DNA of 36,321 nt from Candidatus Poribacteria bacterium (lineage in GTDB: Bacteria > Poribacteria > DTPJ01 > WJIO01): the NCBI GenBank assembly GCA_014730235.1, contig WJIO01000321.1:1-36321 (forward strand). The letters are read 5' to 3'. How positions within the stretch are numbered: position 1 is the first letter of the stretch; the number at the start of each line of letters is the position of its first letter. Shown in pieces: positions 1 to 7,708 of the stretch. The notes under the pieces were generated by a model. The model ran no database searches, was not told the origin of the DNA, and was given only the letters and a program-made list of their open reading frames with translations. The position numbers and the translations under genes were made by a program.

Positions 1-602
1 ACCATATAAACTTCGGTACCAACAAATGTTCTAAAGTCTTTTCTGTCCTTGAATATACCTATAACCTGCATAAGATGATCCATATCTTGAGAACTGTCTT
101 TTACACCTGCGATATTATCAATTTTACTGATTTCATCCAATGCTTCAACCTCAATATCTGGTTGTTGGTTTATAGGAAGATTGTAAATAAATATTGGTAT
201 GCTGGACTTTTGAGCAATTTTTGTATAGTGAGATATTAGTTCTTTAGAAGTGTAGCCGGGAAGAAAATATGATGGAGTTACAACAAAGGCATCAATCCCT
301 TCTTTTTCCATCTTTTGCATTTTTTCTATAGTTCTTTGTGTGCCAAAATCGCTGCATCCCACGAGTAAAACAGCACGACCAGCCAGATAATTAATAGTTA
401 TCTGGATCGCTCTTTCACATTCTTTATCGGTTATCCTCATACCTTCTCCTGTAGTTCCCAGTATAAATATACCGTGAACACCACCGGAGATCGCATGATC
501 TATAAGTTTGCGCAGGGATTTTTCATCTATTTTTTCATCCGGGGTTAAAGGTGCAGCCAGGGGTGGAATAACACCTTTAAATTTGCTATTATTTATGAAC
601 AT
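1..602 (-). CDS. DapA-family aldolase/lyase, 5' part only (runs off left edge)
   Basis: About 200 residues are visible, read on the minus strand from an ATG at 602; the C-terminus lies beyond base 1. The sequence fits the dihydrodipicolinate synthase / N-acetylneuraminate lyase superfamily, class I aldolases that use a Schiff base on pyruvate or a related 2-keto acid in a cytoplasmic TIM barrel. Visible hallmarks are GTTGEG near residues 49-54 (carboxylate-binding TT pair), TPSYF near 109-113, the catalytic-type tyrosine in IYNLP (Y140) and GVKDSS with the Schiff-base lysine K168. The start is supported by a GGAGG Shine-Dalgarno (complement of 610-614). Substrate cannot be told from sequence: members include DapA, NanA, KDG aldolase and hydroxyproline-pathway enzymes, and the neighbourhood gives no lysine-biosynthesis context. 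A MITE sits directly upstream and may separate the gene from an ancestral promoter. Confidence 0.9.
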   Translation of the reverse strand, partial: MFINNSKFKGVIPPLAAPLTPDEKIDEKSLRKLIDHAISGGVHGIFILGTTGEGMRITDKECERAIQITINYLAGRAVLLVGCSDFGTQRTIEKMQKMEKEGIDAFVVTPSYFLPGYTSKELISHYTKIAQKSSIPIFIYNLPINQQPDIEVEALDEISKIDNIAGVKDSSQDMDHLMQVIGIFKDRKDFRTFVGTEVYM

Positions 603-620
603 TACTTTTCCTCCATTCAG

Positions 621-817
621 CCAAGTATAAAATTTATGTCCCTGTGTTTATTGCGATAAAGTTTGGTTCTTCCTGGTTCAGCGTGTTAAAGATAAGGAAC
701 TTCTATATGCTGTCATTCCTGCGAAAGCAGGAATGACAGGCTGAGAAAATTTTCAAATTATTACCATACTCAAACCGGAAGAGCCAAAGTTTTCACGGAC
801 ATAAATTTTATGCTTGG
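621..817. mobile_element. MITE (copy A) with 9-bp target-site duplication
   Basis: A 197-bp non-coding element. Its ends are inverted repeats of 21 bp differing at one position (621-641 and 797-817), followed inward by a second imperfect inverted block around TTTGGTTCTTCC (left) and GGAAGAGCCAAA (right), and a central hairpin GTCATTCCTGC / GCAGGAATGAC. It is flanked by a perfect direct repeat TCCATTCAG at 612-620 and 818-826, the footprint expected of a transposition event. It has no ORF, so it would need a transposase supplied in trans. It accounts for about half of the 400-bp gap between the DapA-family gene and the Spy-like gene; in the rest (818-1002) I see no gene. Confidence 0.8.
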
Positions 818-1002
818 TCCATTCAGCGTTGATTTTATTCGTAAATAGTTTTATTATAATCTATCATAGTACAAAGATAGAATCAATGGATAATATGACG
901 TGCTTAATTTAGACTCAACTTAAATCATGGTATTTCAGTCAAATAAAAGTGGAATTTACTTTTGTTATTTCTATTTTGACTAATTAAAAAGCGAGGGTTA
1001 CA

Positions 1003-1464
1003 ATGAAGAAAAGTTTTATAGTGATAACTATTATAATGATAATAGCTGTTTTGGGTATAATAGTTTTTCAGGATTCCAGCGAAGCTCAAAGACCTGATAG
1101 AGGAAATCGTCAAAGACGAAATTTTCCTGGTGGGTTTGTAAGGCAAAATCCATTGGAATCTTCATGGGCTTATGTATCATTTGATTTAAAGATTTCTGAC
1201 GATGCTTTGTTGAAAGCCAGAAAAGTTTATCAGGAAGCATGGATAGATCAAGCAAAAGCAACCAAAAAAATGCAGGAATCTGATGGAGATATGACAGCCA
1301 TGCAGAACCTGCGTTCGGAAATGGATAGGATCGAGAAGGTTCTTGCGGAGAAATTGTCTGATATACTTACCCCTGAACAGATGCAGAAGCTGAATAAATG
1401 GAAAGAGGAAAATCAAGAACAACAGCAGCAGATGAGAAGGCCTCCTTCACCTCCGGGCATGTAA
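1003..1464 (+). CDS. small exported Spy/LTXXQ-like protein
   Basis: A 153-aa protein with a short basic N-terminus and a hydrophobic segment (about residues 4-22), then a soluble, Gln/Arg/Pro-rich domain, so it is probably periplasmic or membrane-anchored. The middle (about 60-135) is predicted alpha-helical and charged, and ends with LTPEQMQKLNKWKEE, which resembles the LTXXQ motif of Spy/CpxP-type periplasmic chaperones and metal sensors. The tail is QQQQMRRPPSPPGM. A purine-rich site (AGCGAGGG) precedes the ATG. It lies about 150 bp upstream of the tolC-macAB-like operon, separated by a palindromic repeat, so it may share envelope-stress regulation with it, which is inference. The Spy assignment rests on a short motif and overall composition; the family may be different. 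Confidence 0.65.
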   Translation: MKKSFIVITIIMIIAVLGIIVFQDSSEAQRPDRGNRQRRNFPGGFVRQNPLESSWAYVSFDLKISDDALLKARKVYQEAWIDQAKATKKMQESDGDMTAMQNLRSEMDRIEKVLAEKLSDILTPEQMQKLNKWKEENQEQQQQMRRPPSPPGM

Positions 1465-1488
1465 AAAAAAGAAAAACTTAATTTGCTT

Positions 1489-1566
1489 GTCATTCCTGCA
1501 AAAGCAGGAATGACGGCTTATAGAAGGAGTTTCTTATTATTATCAAACTATACCCGGAAGAAACAA
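1489..1566. repeat. fragment of the palindromic MITE family (copy B)
   Basis: A hairpin with 11-bp arms (GTCATTCCTGC at 1489-1499 and its complement at 1504-1514) is followed by a right end related to the other copies (CCCGGAAGAAAC near 1552-1563). The usual left terminal repeat is not recognisable, so this looks like a truncated or decayed copy. It lies between the Spy-like gene and the TolC-family gene, where the RNA hairpin could also reduce read-through. Confidence 0.6.
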
Positions 1567-1613
1567 AAATTCAATAATTTTTTAATAAAAGGCAGATATT
1601 GAAAGGTAAAAAT

Positions 1614-2987
1614 ATGTGGAAATCCATTCTTTCTGTTTCGCTGGTAATTACAATCATATGGGTAAATTATTCCTGGTCGGCAGATGAGGATAACGTTACA
1701 GCGTATGACCTTTCAGAACCCCTTTCCCTGGAAGACTGTATAAATATTGCTCTACAGCAATCCTCAAATATTAAAAATTCAGAGCTGGATTTGGAATCAG
1801 CAAAGCTGGATATTCAGGATGCTTTTTCCAACTATTTACCCCAGGTTGATATTAACGGGGAGTATCGTTTTACCGATATGATAGATTTTGGCTGGGAAGA
1901 ACAAAATTATAATGCTTCCCTTGGTGCAAGCTATATAATATGGGATCATGGGCGTCGGGAAGCGGAAATAGCTCAATCAAGAGCGAGTGAAAGATCCGTT
2001 GAGAGTTCATATAAAGAAACTAAGCAGGACTTAATATTTAACATAACACAAGCCTATTACAACGTCCTGGAAGCGGAGAGATTAATAGATGTAAATGAAG
2101 ATTTACTTGAAATATCAAAAAGCAATGTAAAAAAGACCAAGGCCTTTGAAGAGACAGGACGATCTATTCCGGCTGATGTAGCAGCTGCTAGGGTTCAACA
2201 GGCCAACGATGAATTATCACTGATTAACGCACAGCATAACTTCGAATTGGCCAGAGCCCAGCTTGCATCTATAATGGGTTTGGATCCTGATTCTAGATTG
2301 AAAATAGTGGATGAAGAGGAAATATCCTCACCCCTTCTGGGAGATAACCTGGATAATTCCATCTATATGAAAACAGTTGACCCAACTCTTAAAATGTCCT
2401 TGGAAAACTCTATTTTAACAGCCAGTGAAAACCGTCCTGAGATAATCAGCACAAAATCCAGAATAACATCATTGGAATGGTCTCTTAGAATTGCCAGAAT
2501 GGAAAGATGGCCTGTTCTGACAGCCGAATGTAACTTTAACGTAGACCTTGACGATTACCTGCGTGATACAGACAACTTCAGTAACTACAGGGATTGGTCA
2601 GCAGTTGCGAGATTAACATTTCCTATTTTCGATAATGGAATCAATAAACGCCGTGAGAGAAATGCTGAGATAAGGATTCAAAAAGCTCAACAGGATTTTG
2701 AAGAGCTTGGGCGATCTATAGCCCTGGATGTTCAGCAAGCATACCTGGACTTAGTCCGGGCAAGAAAAAGCATGGAAATAGCCTCTGAACAGGTTGTTGA
2801 TGCAACTAACAGTATGAATGTAACCCAGGGACGATATGAGCGAAATATGATTATATTTCTGGAACTGCTGTCAGCTCAGGCCAGATACGCCCAGGCTTTA
2901 GTAAATCAGGTCAGGGCTTTTTATGATTACAAGATAGCCGAAAAAGCTCTGAAGAAGGCTATGGGTATTCTAGGTGTTGAAGGTTAA
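1614..2987 (+). CDS. TolC-family outer membrane efflux protein
   Basis: A 457-aa outer-membrane channel of the OEP/TolC family, expected to trimerise into a beta-barrel plus a periplasmic alpha-helical tunnel serving the downstream MacA/MacB-type pump. A signal peptide occupies about residues 1-23, ending near YSWSA. The mature part has the two-fold OEP repeat: the first begins at LSLEDCINIALQQS, the second around NSILTASENRPEI, each with long helices rich in Ala, Gln and Glu. RLTFPIFDNGINKR and QARYAQALVNQVRAFYDY are typical of the second half. I prefer the ATG at 1614, preceded by GAAAGG 7 nt upstream; an in-frame TTG at 1599, also with a purine-rich upstream site, would add 5 residues. It ends 17 bp before the adaptor gene. 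The family is secure, the substrate unknown. Confidence 0.9.
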   Translation: MWKSILSVSLVITIIWVNYSWSADEDNVTAYDLSEPLSLEDCINIALQQSSNIKNSELDLESAKLDIQDAFSNYLPQVDINGEYRFTDMIDFGWEEQNYNASLGASYIIWDHGRREAEIAQSRASERSVESSYKETKQDLIFNITQAYYNVLEAERLIDVNEDLLEISKSNVKKTKAFEETGRSIPADVAAARVQQANDELSLINAQHNFELARAQLASIMGLDPDSRLKIVDEEEISSPLLGDNLDNSIYMKTVDPTLKMSLENSILTASENRPEIISTKSRITSLEWSLRIARMERWPVLTAECNFNVDLDDYLRDTDNFSNYRDWSAVARLTFPIFDNGINKRRERNAEIRIQKAQQDFEELGRSIALDVQQAYLDLVRARKSMEIASEQVVDATNSMNVTQGRYERNMIIFLELLSAQARYAQALVNQVRAFYDYKIAEKALKKAMGILGVEG

Positions 2988-3003
2988 AAGAAGGAGCAGT
3001 CTT

Positions 3004-4722
3004 ATGAAGAAGTGGATTATTATCGCATTTGTAGCTATTGTTATAATGGCGGGTGGAGCAATAGTTGTCAGGAGTATTTTATCTGAAAAAGAAGCTGACA
3101 GTGCTGCTAATCAAATGCGTACTGCCACAGTCAAAAGAGGTGACATTACTGTAGCTGTTGACGCAACAGGAACTATTGAACCGCTTGTTGTTGTAGAGGT
3201 AAGATCAAAAGCCAGTGGGGCAATTACAAAACTCGCTGTTGAAGAGGGAAATAGGTTAAAAGTTGGCGATCTAATAGCTGAGATAGAGAAAACCTATACC
3301 CAGGCAGACGTTGATCAGGAAGAAGCCAATCTCAAAACCGCAAAAGCCCGGTTAACCCAGGCAAAACAAAACATAGATTTACAGAAAAAACAAACAGAAA
3401 TACAGATAAAACAAGCCAAGGAAGCTTTGAAAGACGCAGAAATAAGGCTGGATAAATTAATAGAAGAGATCGAACTGGAAAAAGAGGCAAATGCCCGAGC
3501 TGTAAAAGAAGCGGAAAACGATCTGGAAATGGCAAAACTCAGATTAAAGCAGGCGGAAATCTCACGTCCTGAATCAGTTAAAAGGGCGGAAGCTTCTGTA
3601 ACTCAAGCCAAATCTAGCCTTGATCTGGCCCAACAAGAATATGAAAGGTATCAGACTTTATTTAAACAGCAGTTTGTTTCCAAAGCCGAGGTGGAATCTT
3701 CGAAGGCAAAGTTGGATTCGGCAAAGGCATCATACGATTCTGCTGTAGAGCAGTTGAAGATTGTGGAAAAACCATCCAGCGCGGAAGAAATTAAACTGGC
3801 AAGACTCAGTGTTACCAAATCCGAACTGGCCCTGGAATCGGCAAAACATAGAGTAAAACAGGAAACAACAAGGGAAAAAGAGCTTAAGCTTACTGAATCA
3901 CAGGTCGAGGATGCCAAATCTACTCTTGAATTGGTAAAGGCAAATGCTGTGCAGGTAGAGCTAAAAGAAAAAGACCTGGAAGCGGCTCAAGCGTCTGTCA
4001 CCAAATCCGAAGTTGCCCTTAAAGCCGCCAAAGACAGGCTGGCTGATACAGTTGTTAAAGCTCCTATTGCCGGTACAATACTCCAGAAGGAAGTAGAAGA
4101 GGGGCAGGTTATTACTTCCAGTATGTCATCTATGGCATCGGCTGGAACACTTCTGGTTACAATGGCAAATCTGGATAATGTATATGTAAAGACTGACGTT
4201 GACGAAACGGATATTGGTAAAGTCCAATCTGGTCAATTCGTTGTAATTACGGTGGATGCTTTTCCGGATCAGACTTTTGATGGAACAGTGTTAAAGATAG
4301 CACCCCAGGGGCATGTAGTCCAAAATGTAACATCCTTTGAAGTTACAACAGAGATAAGCAATCCCACAAGAATATTGAAACCCGGTATGAACGTTTCAGT
4401 AAAAATTATGGTAGCTGACAGACGCGGTATATTGGTGCTGGATAACGAAGCCGTAATGGATATTCGAGGGCGTAAGATGGCCGTACCGGTGGTTGATGGT
4501 AAACCAGATAGACCTATACCTATAGAAACCGGAGTCCGGGGATGGGATATTACAGAAATTATATCCGGATTACAGGAAGGTGATGTGGTAATGATCGCAA
4601 CACCCGGTCAAAATGCTGGTGGGCTTCCCCCCTGGATGTCTGAGCGTATGAAAAACCCTATGTCCAACTTTCAAAGAATGTCTCGTGGCGGCAGAAGACC
4701 AGGCGGCCCTCCTCCGCGTTAA
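3004..4722 (+). CDS. MacA-like periplasmic adaptor (HlyD/RND family)
   Basis: A 572-aa membrane-fusion protein bridging the MacB-type inner-membrane pump and the TolC-type channel. It has one N-terminal transmembrane anchor (about 3-22). The first half of the lipoyl-like domain (about 55-95, including GAITKLAVEEGNRLKVGDLI) is followed by a very long alpha-helical hairpin (about 95-345), the second lipoyl half (VVKAPIAGTILQKEVEEGQV, about 349-370), a beta-barrel domain, and a Pro/Arg/Gly-rich tail. Typical MacA proteins are about 370-400 aa; the extra length is mostly in the coiled coil, with repeated Ala/Lys/Glu heptads. The ATG at 3004 is chosen because AAGGAG lies 7 nt upstream; an in-frame start at 2974 would overlap the upstream gene. 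It is co-oriented and tightly spaced with the pump genes. Confidence 0.9.
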   Translation: MKKWIIIAFVAIVIMAGGAIVVRSILSEKEADSAANQMRTATVKRGDITVAVDATGTIEPLVVVEVRSKASGAITKLAVEEGNRLKVGDLIAEIEKTYTQADVDQEEANLKTAKARLTQAKQNIDLQKKQTEIQIKQAKEALKDAEIRLDKLIEEIELEKEANARAVKEAENDLEMAKLRLKQAEISRPESVKRAEASVTQAKSSLDLAQQEYERYQTLFKQQFVSKAEVESSKAKLDSAKASYDSAVEQLKIVEKPSSAEEIKLARLSVTKSELALESAKHRVKQETTREKELKLTESQVEDAKSTLELVKANAVQVELKEKDLEAAQASVTKSEVALKAAKDRLADTVVKAPIAGTILQKEVEEGQVITSSMSSMASAGTLLVTMANLDNVYVKTDVDETDIGKVQSGQFVVITVDAFPDQTFDGTVLKIAPQGHVVQNVTSFEVTTEISNPTRILKPGMNVSVKIMVADRRGILVLDNEAVMDIRGRKMAVPVVDGKPDRPIPIETGVRGWDITEIISGLQEGDVVMIATPGQNAGGLPPWMSERMKNPMSNFQRMSRGGRRPGGPPPR

Positions 4723-4755
4723 TATAAATCTGCTCATGGAAGGAAAAATATAAGC

Positions 4756-5430
4756 ATGATTGTTATGAATGATGTGCATAAAGTATATACCATGGGACAA
4801 GTGAAAGTTGCAGCCCTTCGAGGGGTATCCTTAATGGTTAGGAAAGGTGATTTTGTGTCTATCATGGGACCTTCTGGATCGGGTAAATCCACACTTATGA
4901 ATATAATAGGTTGCCTTGATGTGCCATCTGAGGGAACATATGAGCTTGACGATGTTTCTATAAGCGGTCTTAATGATAATCAGTTAGCTGAAATAAGAAA
5001 TAAAAAGATCGGATTTGTGTTTCAGACTTTTAACCTGTTGGCCCGGGAAGAGGCCATTCATAACGTGGAACTACCCACAGTATACGGTGATATGCCTGAA
5101 AAAGAGCGCAGGGAAAAGGCTCAACAGGTTTTGGAAGCTGTTGGTCTTGGTCACAGGGCAAATCACCGACCGGCTGAGATGTCCGGTGGAGAGCGTCAAC
5201 GCGTCGCAATTGCCAGAGCTTTAGTGAATGATCCATCTATTTTACTGGCTGATGAACCAACCGGAAACCTGGATTCCCGAACAGGAGAAGAAATTATGAG
5301 TATATTTCAGCGACTTCATGAGGATGGTATTACAATAGTTCTTGTTACCCATGAAAGAGACATTGCCGAATACAGTCAGCGGGTTATACATCTGCGGGAT
5401 GGGGCTGTGGAAAGAGAGGAAATGCTGTGA
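4756..5430 (+). CDS. MacB/LolD-type ABC transporter ATPase
   Basis: A 224-aa cytoplasmic ATPase of the MacB/LolD/FtsE class that powers a mechanotransmission-type exporter. All nucleotide-binding motifs are present: Walker A GPSGSGKST (about 39-47), the Q-loop in FVFQTFNLL, signature SGGERQRVAIARAL, Walker B ILLADEPTGNLD and the H-loop in VTHERD. The ATPase and permease are separate genes here, whereas E. coli MacB is one fused polypeptide. The start at 4756 has a GGAAGGA site about 11 nt upstream. The stop codon overlaps the start of the permease gene by 4 bp, so the two are translationally coupled. Function as half of a tripartite exporter is well supported by the neighbours; the exported molecule cannot be deduced. 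Confidence 0.93.
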   Translation: MIVMNDVHKVYTMGQVKVAALRGVSLMVRKGDFVSIMGPSGSGKSTLMNIIGCLDVPSEGTYELDDVSISGLNDNQLAEIRNKKIGFVFQTFNLLAREEAIHNVELPTVYGDMPEKERREKAQQVLEAVGLGHRANHRPAEMSGGERQRVAIARALVNDPSILLADEPTGNLDSRTGEEIMSIFQRLHEDGITIVLVTHERDIAEYSQRVIHLRDGAVEREEML

Positions 5431-6635
5431 GAATTAAAGAAAGCATCCGAATTGCGCGCAGAAGCCTTATGGGTAATAAAATGCGCTCTATTCTCACCAT
5501 GTTAGGCGTTATCATAGGTGTGGGTGCAGTCATCACTATGATTTCCATAGGTAGGGGCGCAAAAGCAGATATATCGGACAGGATACAGCAAATGGGCTCC
5601 AACGTATTATCAATAAGACCCGGCTCCCAGAGGTTTGGACTTCGTAGATTTGGTGCTGGCAGTACCCTCAAATATGAAGATGCTGAAATACTGGAAGAAA
5701 AGTCAACTCTTGTAAACTACGTTTCACCGGAAATATCAAATCGTGCCCAAGTCAAATACGGAAACAAAAACGATAATATAGAAATTCTGGGTGTTACACC
5801 TTCATATCAGAGGGTAGAAAATTCCTATGTGGAAAAAGGTTCGTTTTTTACTGAAATGGACGTTAAATATAAAGAAAAAGTATGCGTAATAGGAAAAACC
5901 GTATTAGAAAATATTTTTGAAAATAGAGAAGCTATAGGTAAGGAAATTCGTATAAATAATATCAGCTTCCGGGTTCTGGGAATAATGGAAGAAAAAGGTG
6001 CTATGGGGCCCTGGGATATGGACAACCGGGTTTATATACCCTTAACAACTGCTCAGAAGAGGCTTTTTGGTCAAGACCATCTGCGGAGTATAAGCGTAGA
6101 AGTAAAAAGTAAAGATGATATGGAAGCAGCAAATGCAGAAATTGAGAAGCTATTAAGAAGACAGCATAAACTGGCAGCAAATAAAGAATCGGATTTCAAT
6201 ATAAGCGAACAAACTGAGTTCCTGCAAATGCTTGAACAGACGGGTCAGAGCTTTACATACCTTCTGGCCGGCATCGCTGCTGTATCTTTGATTGTTGGTG
6301 GAATTGGCATTATGAATATTATGTTAGTTTCAGTTACCGAACGCACAAGGGAAATTGGAACAAGAAAAGCTGTAGGAGCCAAAAGCCGCGATATAATGTT
6401 ACAGTTCCTTGTAGAATCCCTTGTCCTCAGTTTGTTTGGTGGAATAGCCGGAATACTTATGGGTATGGGAGGGGCTAGATTGATTTCGAATCTGGCTGGA
6501 TGGAAAACTGAAGTGTCTATTGACGCCATACTTATTGCATTCTTGTTTGCTGCCTCTGTTGGCATATTCTTCGGTATATATCCTGCCAGAAAAGCAGCGC
6601 ATCTTAATCCTATTGAAGCGTTGCGATACGAGTAA
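5427..6635 (+). CDS. MacB-type ABC transporter permease (FtsX superfamily)
   Basis: A 402-aa inner-membrane permease. It starts at a GTG that overlaps the ATPase stop. The topology is the MacB one: a first transmembrane helix (about 22-44, after the conserved arginine-rich N-terminus), a large periplasmic MacB_PCD-like domain (about 45-270), then three C-terminal helices near 274-300, 330-352 and 369-390. The family-typical loop ERTREIGTRKAVGAKSRDI lies between helices 2 and 3 and contacts the ATPase. It is the last gene of the TolC-MacA-MacB operon. Such pumps export macrolides, peptides, siderophores, lipids or toxins; nothing in the sequence fixes the substrate. Confidence 0.93.
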   Translation: MRIKESIRIARRSLMGNKMRSILTMLGVIIGVGAVITMISIGRGAKADISDRIQQMGSNVLSIRPGSQRFGLRRFGAGSTLKYEDAEILEEKSTLVNYVSPEISNRAQVKYGNKNDNIEILGVTPSYQRVENSYVEKGSFFTEMDVKYKEKVCVIGKTVLENIFENREAIGKEIRINNISFRVLGIMEEKGAMGPWDMDNRVYIPLTTAQKRLFGQDHLRSISVEVKSKDDMEAANAEIEKLLRRQHKLAANKESDFNISEQTEFLQMLEQTGQSFTYLLAGIAAVSLIVGGIGIMNIMLVSVTERTREIGTRKAVGAKSRDIMLQFLVESLVLSLFGGIAGILMGMGGARLISNLAGWKTEVSIDAILIAFLFAASVGIFFGIYPARKAAHLNPIEALRYE

Positions 6636-6653
6636 ACATAACGGAAAAAAAAC

Positions 6654-6682
6654 TTGAAATTGAAAATGAAGTGTGCTATCCT
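6654..6682 (+). promoter_or_regulatory. candidate sigma-70 promoter for the tRNA cluster
   Basis: TTGAAA at 6654-6659 is separated by 17 nt from TATCCT at 6677-6682, which is preceded by TG one base upstream (extended -10). The first tRNA begins about 75 nt downstream. Spacing and sequence fit a housekeeping sigma-70 promoter, but the site was found by eye only. Confidence 0.45.
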
Positions 6683-6756
6683 TACATGGTGAAGCTGAAA
6701 CCTGAATCTGCTTTTTAAATTAAGATTTGGTTGCTTGAAATATACGTCAGTGACAT

Positions 6757-6832
<76 letters not shown>

Positions 6833-6881
6833 TCCAGAAATTGTTTCAAGCAGACAGCTTCTTGTTAATATGAGGTTGTTT

Positions 6882-6953
6882 GCCCCCGTAGCCTAGTGGA
6901 TAGGCACCGGACTTCTAATCCGTTTAACGTAGGTTCGAATCCTGCCGGGGGTA
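6882..6953 (+). tRNA. tRNA-Arg (TCT)
   Basis: The acceptor stem pairs GCCCCCG with CGGGGGT. The anticodon arm CCGGA / TCCGT holds loop CTTCTAA (anticodon TCT), and the T-loop is TTCGAAT. The discriminator is A and CCA is not encoded. Reads AGA/AGG codons. Confidence 0.95.
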
Positions 6954-6962
6954 CTAATTTGT

Positions 6963-7038
6963 GGTGAGTGTAGCTCAACGGTAGAGCATCAGATTGTGGA
7001 TCTGGTGGTTGGGGGTTCGAGACCCCTCACTCACCCCA
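6963..7038 (+). tRNA. tRNA-His (GTG)
   Basis: The acceptor stem pairs GTGAGTG with CACTCAC. The extra 5' G (6963) opposite the discriminator C is the histidine identity element. The anticodon arm CAGAT / ATCTG has loop TGTGG-type sequence with anticodon GTG. CCA is encoded at 7036-7038. Confidence 0.95.
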
Positions 7039-7055
7039 TATTTTTATATGTATAT

Positions 7056-7129
7056 GCGCCCGTAGCTCAGATGGATAGAGCGACGGACTTCGAATCCGTA
7101 GGCCGGAGGTTCGAGCCCTCCCGGGCGTG
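7056..7129 (+). tRNA. tRNA-Arg (TCG)
   Basis: The acceptor stem pairs GCGCCCG with CGGGCGT. The anticodon arm ACGGA / TCCGT has loop CTTCGAA (anticodon TCG), and the T-arm is GGAGG-TTCGAGC-CCTCC. The discriminator is G, and no CCA is encoded. Reads CGA and related CGN codons. Confidence 0.95.
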
Positions 7130-7182
7130 TTTGAATATATTCATAGAGAATCCCACTGATTGTCTCTGTGATTTTTTTGGAT

Positions 7183-7258
<76 letters not shown>

Positions 7259-7411
7259 GTTATTATTTATGTTTTTACCGCTCCCAGATTCCACATTAAA
7301 CCCTGATCAGGTAAATGTTTATCTTGTTTACCTGAGTGAGTATTAAATCAATTCCCGGAGACTTTCGCTTTCTTAGCTCAGACAAAAATTCTGGAATCTG
7401 GATTAGAAAGT

Positions 7412-7498
7412 GGGCGTGTGTTGGAACTGGTAGACAAGGCAGATTTAGGATCTGTTGGGTTCTTGCCCGTGCGGGTTCAACTCCCGCCATGCCCACCA
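7412..7498 (+). tRNA. tRNA-Leu (TAG)
   Basis: A class II tRNA with a long variable arm (around 7456-7468). The acceptor stem pairs GGGCGTG with CATGCCC. The anticodon arm CAGAT / ATCTG has anticodon TAG, and the T-arm is GCGGG-TTCAACT-CCCGC. The discriminator A is followed by an encoded CCA (7496-7498). It lies about 150 bp after tRNA-Lys and is the last of the cluster; I see no gene between the two. Confidence 0.95.
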
Positions 7499-7652
7499 TA
7501 ATATGAAATTGACTGAATACAAAAAATAGCCTTAGATGAATGGGGTAAAGGGCAATTTTGATGCCTTTTGCCTTTTATTATAAATCATATCAAAAGGAAA
7601 AGTGGTAAAGAGTGAGAATGTTTTATTTTCATTCTTGTCCTTCCTGGGGGAA

Positions 7653-7680
7653 CTTGATCAAATTAGATTATCTGATCAAG
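7653..7680 (+). promoter_or_regulatory. inverted repeat upstream of tig (possible operator or leader hairpin)
   Basis: CTTGATCA (7653-7660) and its exact complement TGATCAAG (7673-7680) are separated by 12 nt, ending 28 nt before the trigger factor start. Arms of 8 bp at this location suit either a dimeric repressor site or a leader hairpin. No T-run follows it, so it is not a good terminator. The rest of 7499-7708 shows no gene. Confidence 0.35.
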
Positions 7681-7708
7681 CGTAAATTAAATTGCAGAGG
7701 GGGTTCCC

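Noticed and set aside
1-602. Calling the partial lyase DapA itself.
   Set aside because: Residues seen are common to the whole superfamily, and no lysine-biosynthesis genes are adjacent, so substrate remains open.
829-860. A promoter for the Spy-like gene (TTGATT ... TATAAT).
   Set aside because: TATAAT at 855-860 is perfect, but the spacer to the only -35-like hexamer is 20 nt, too long to trust by eye.
7520-7580. A terminator after the tRNA cluster (AAAGGGCA ... TGCCTTTT).
   Set aside because: The arms have a mismatch in a short stem, and the following sequence is not a clean T-run.
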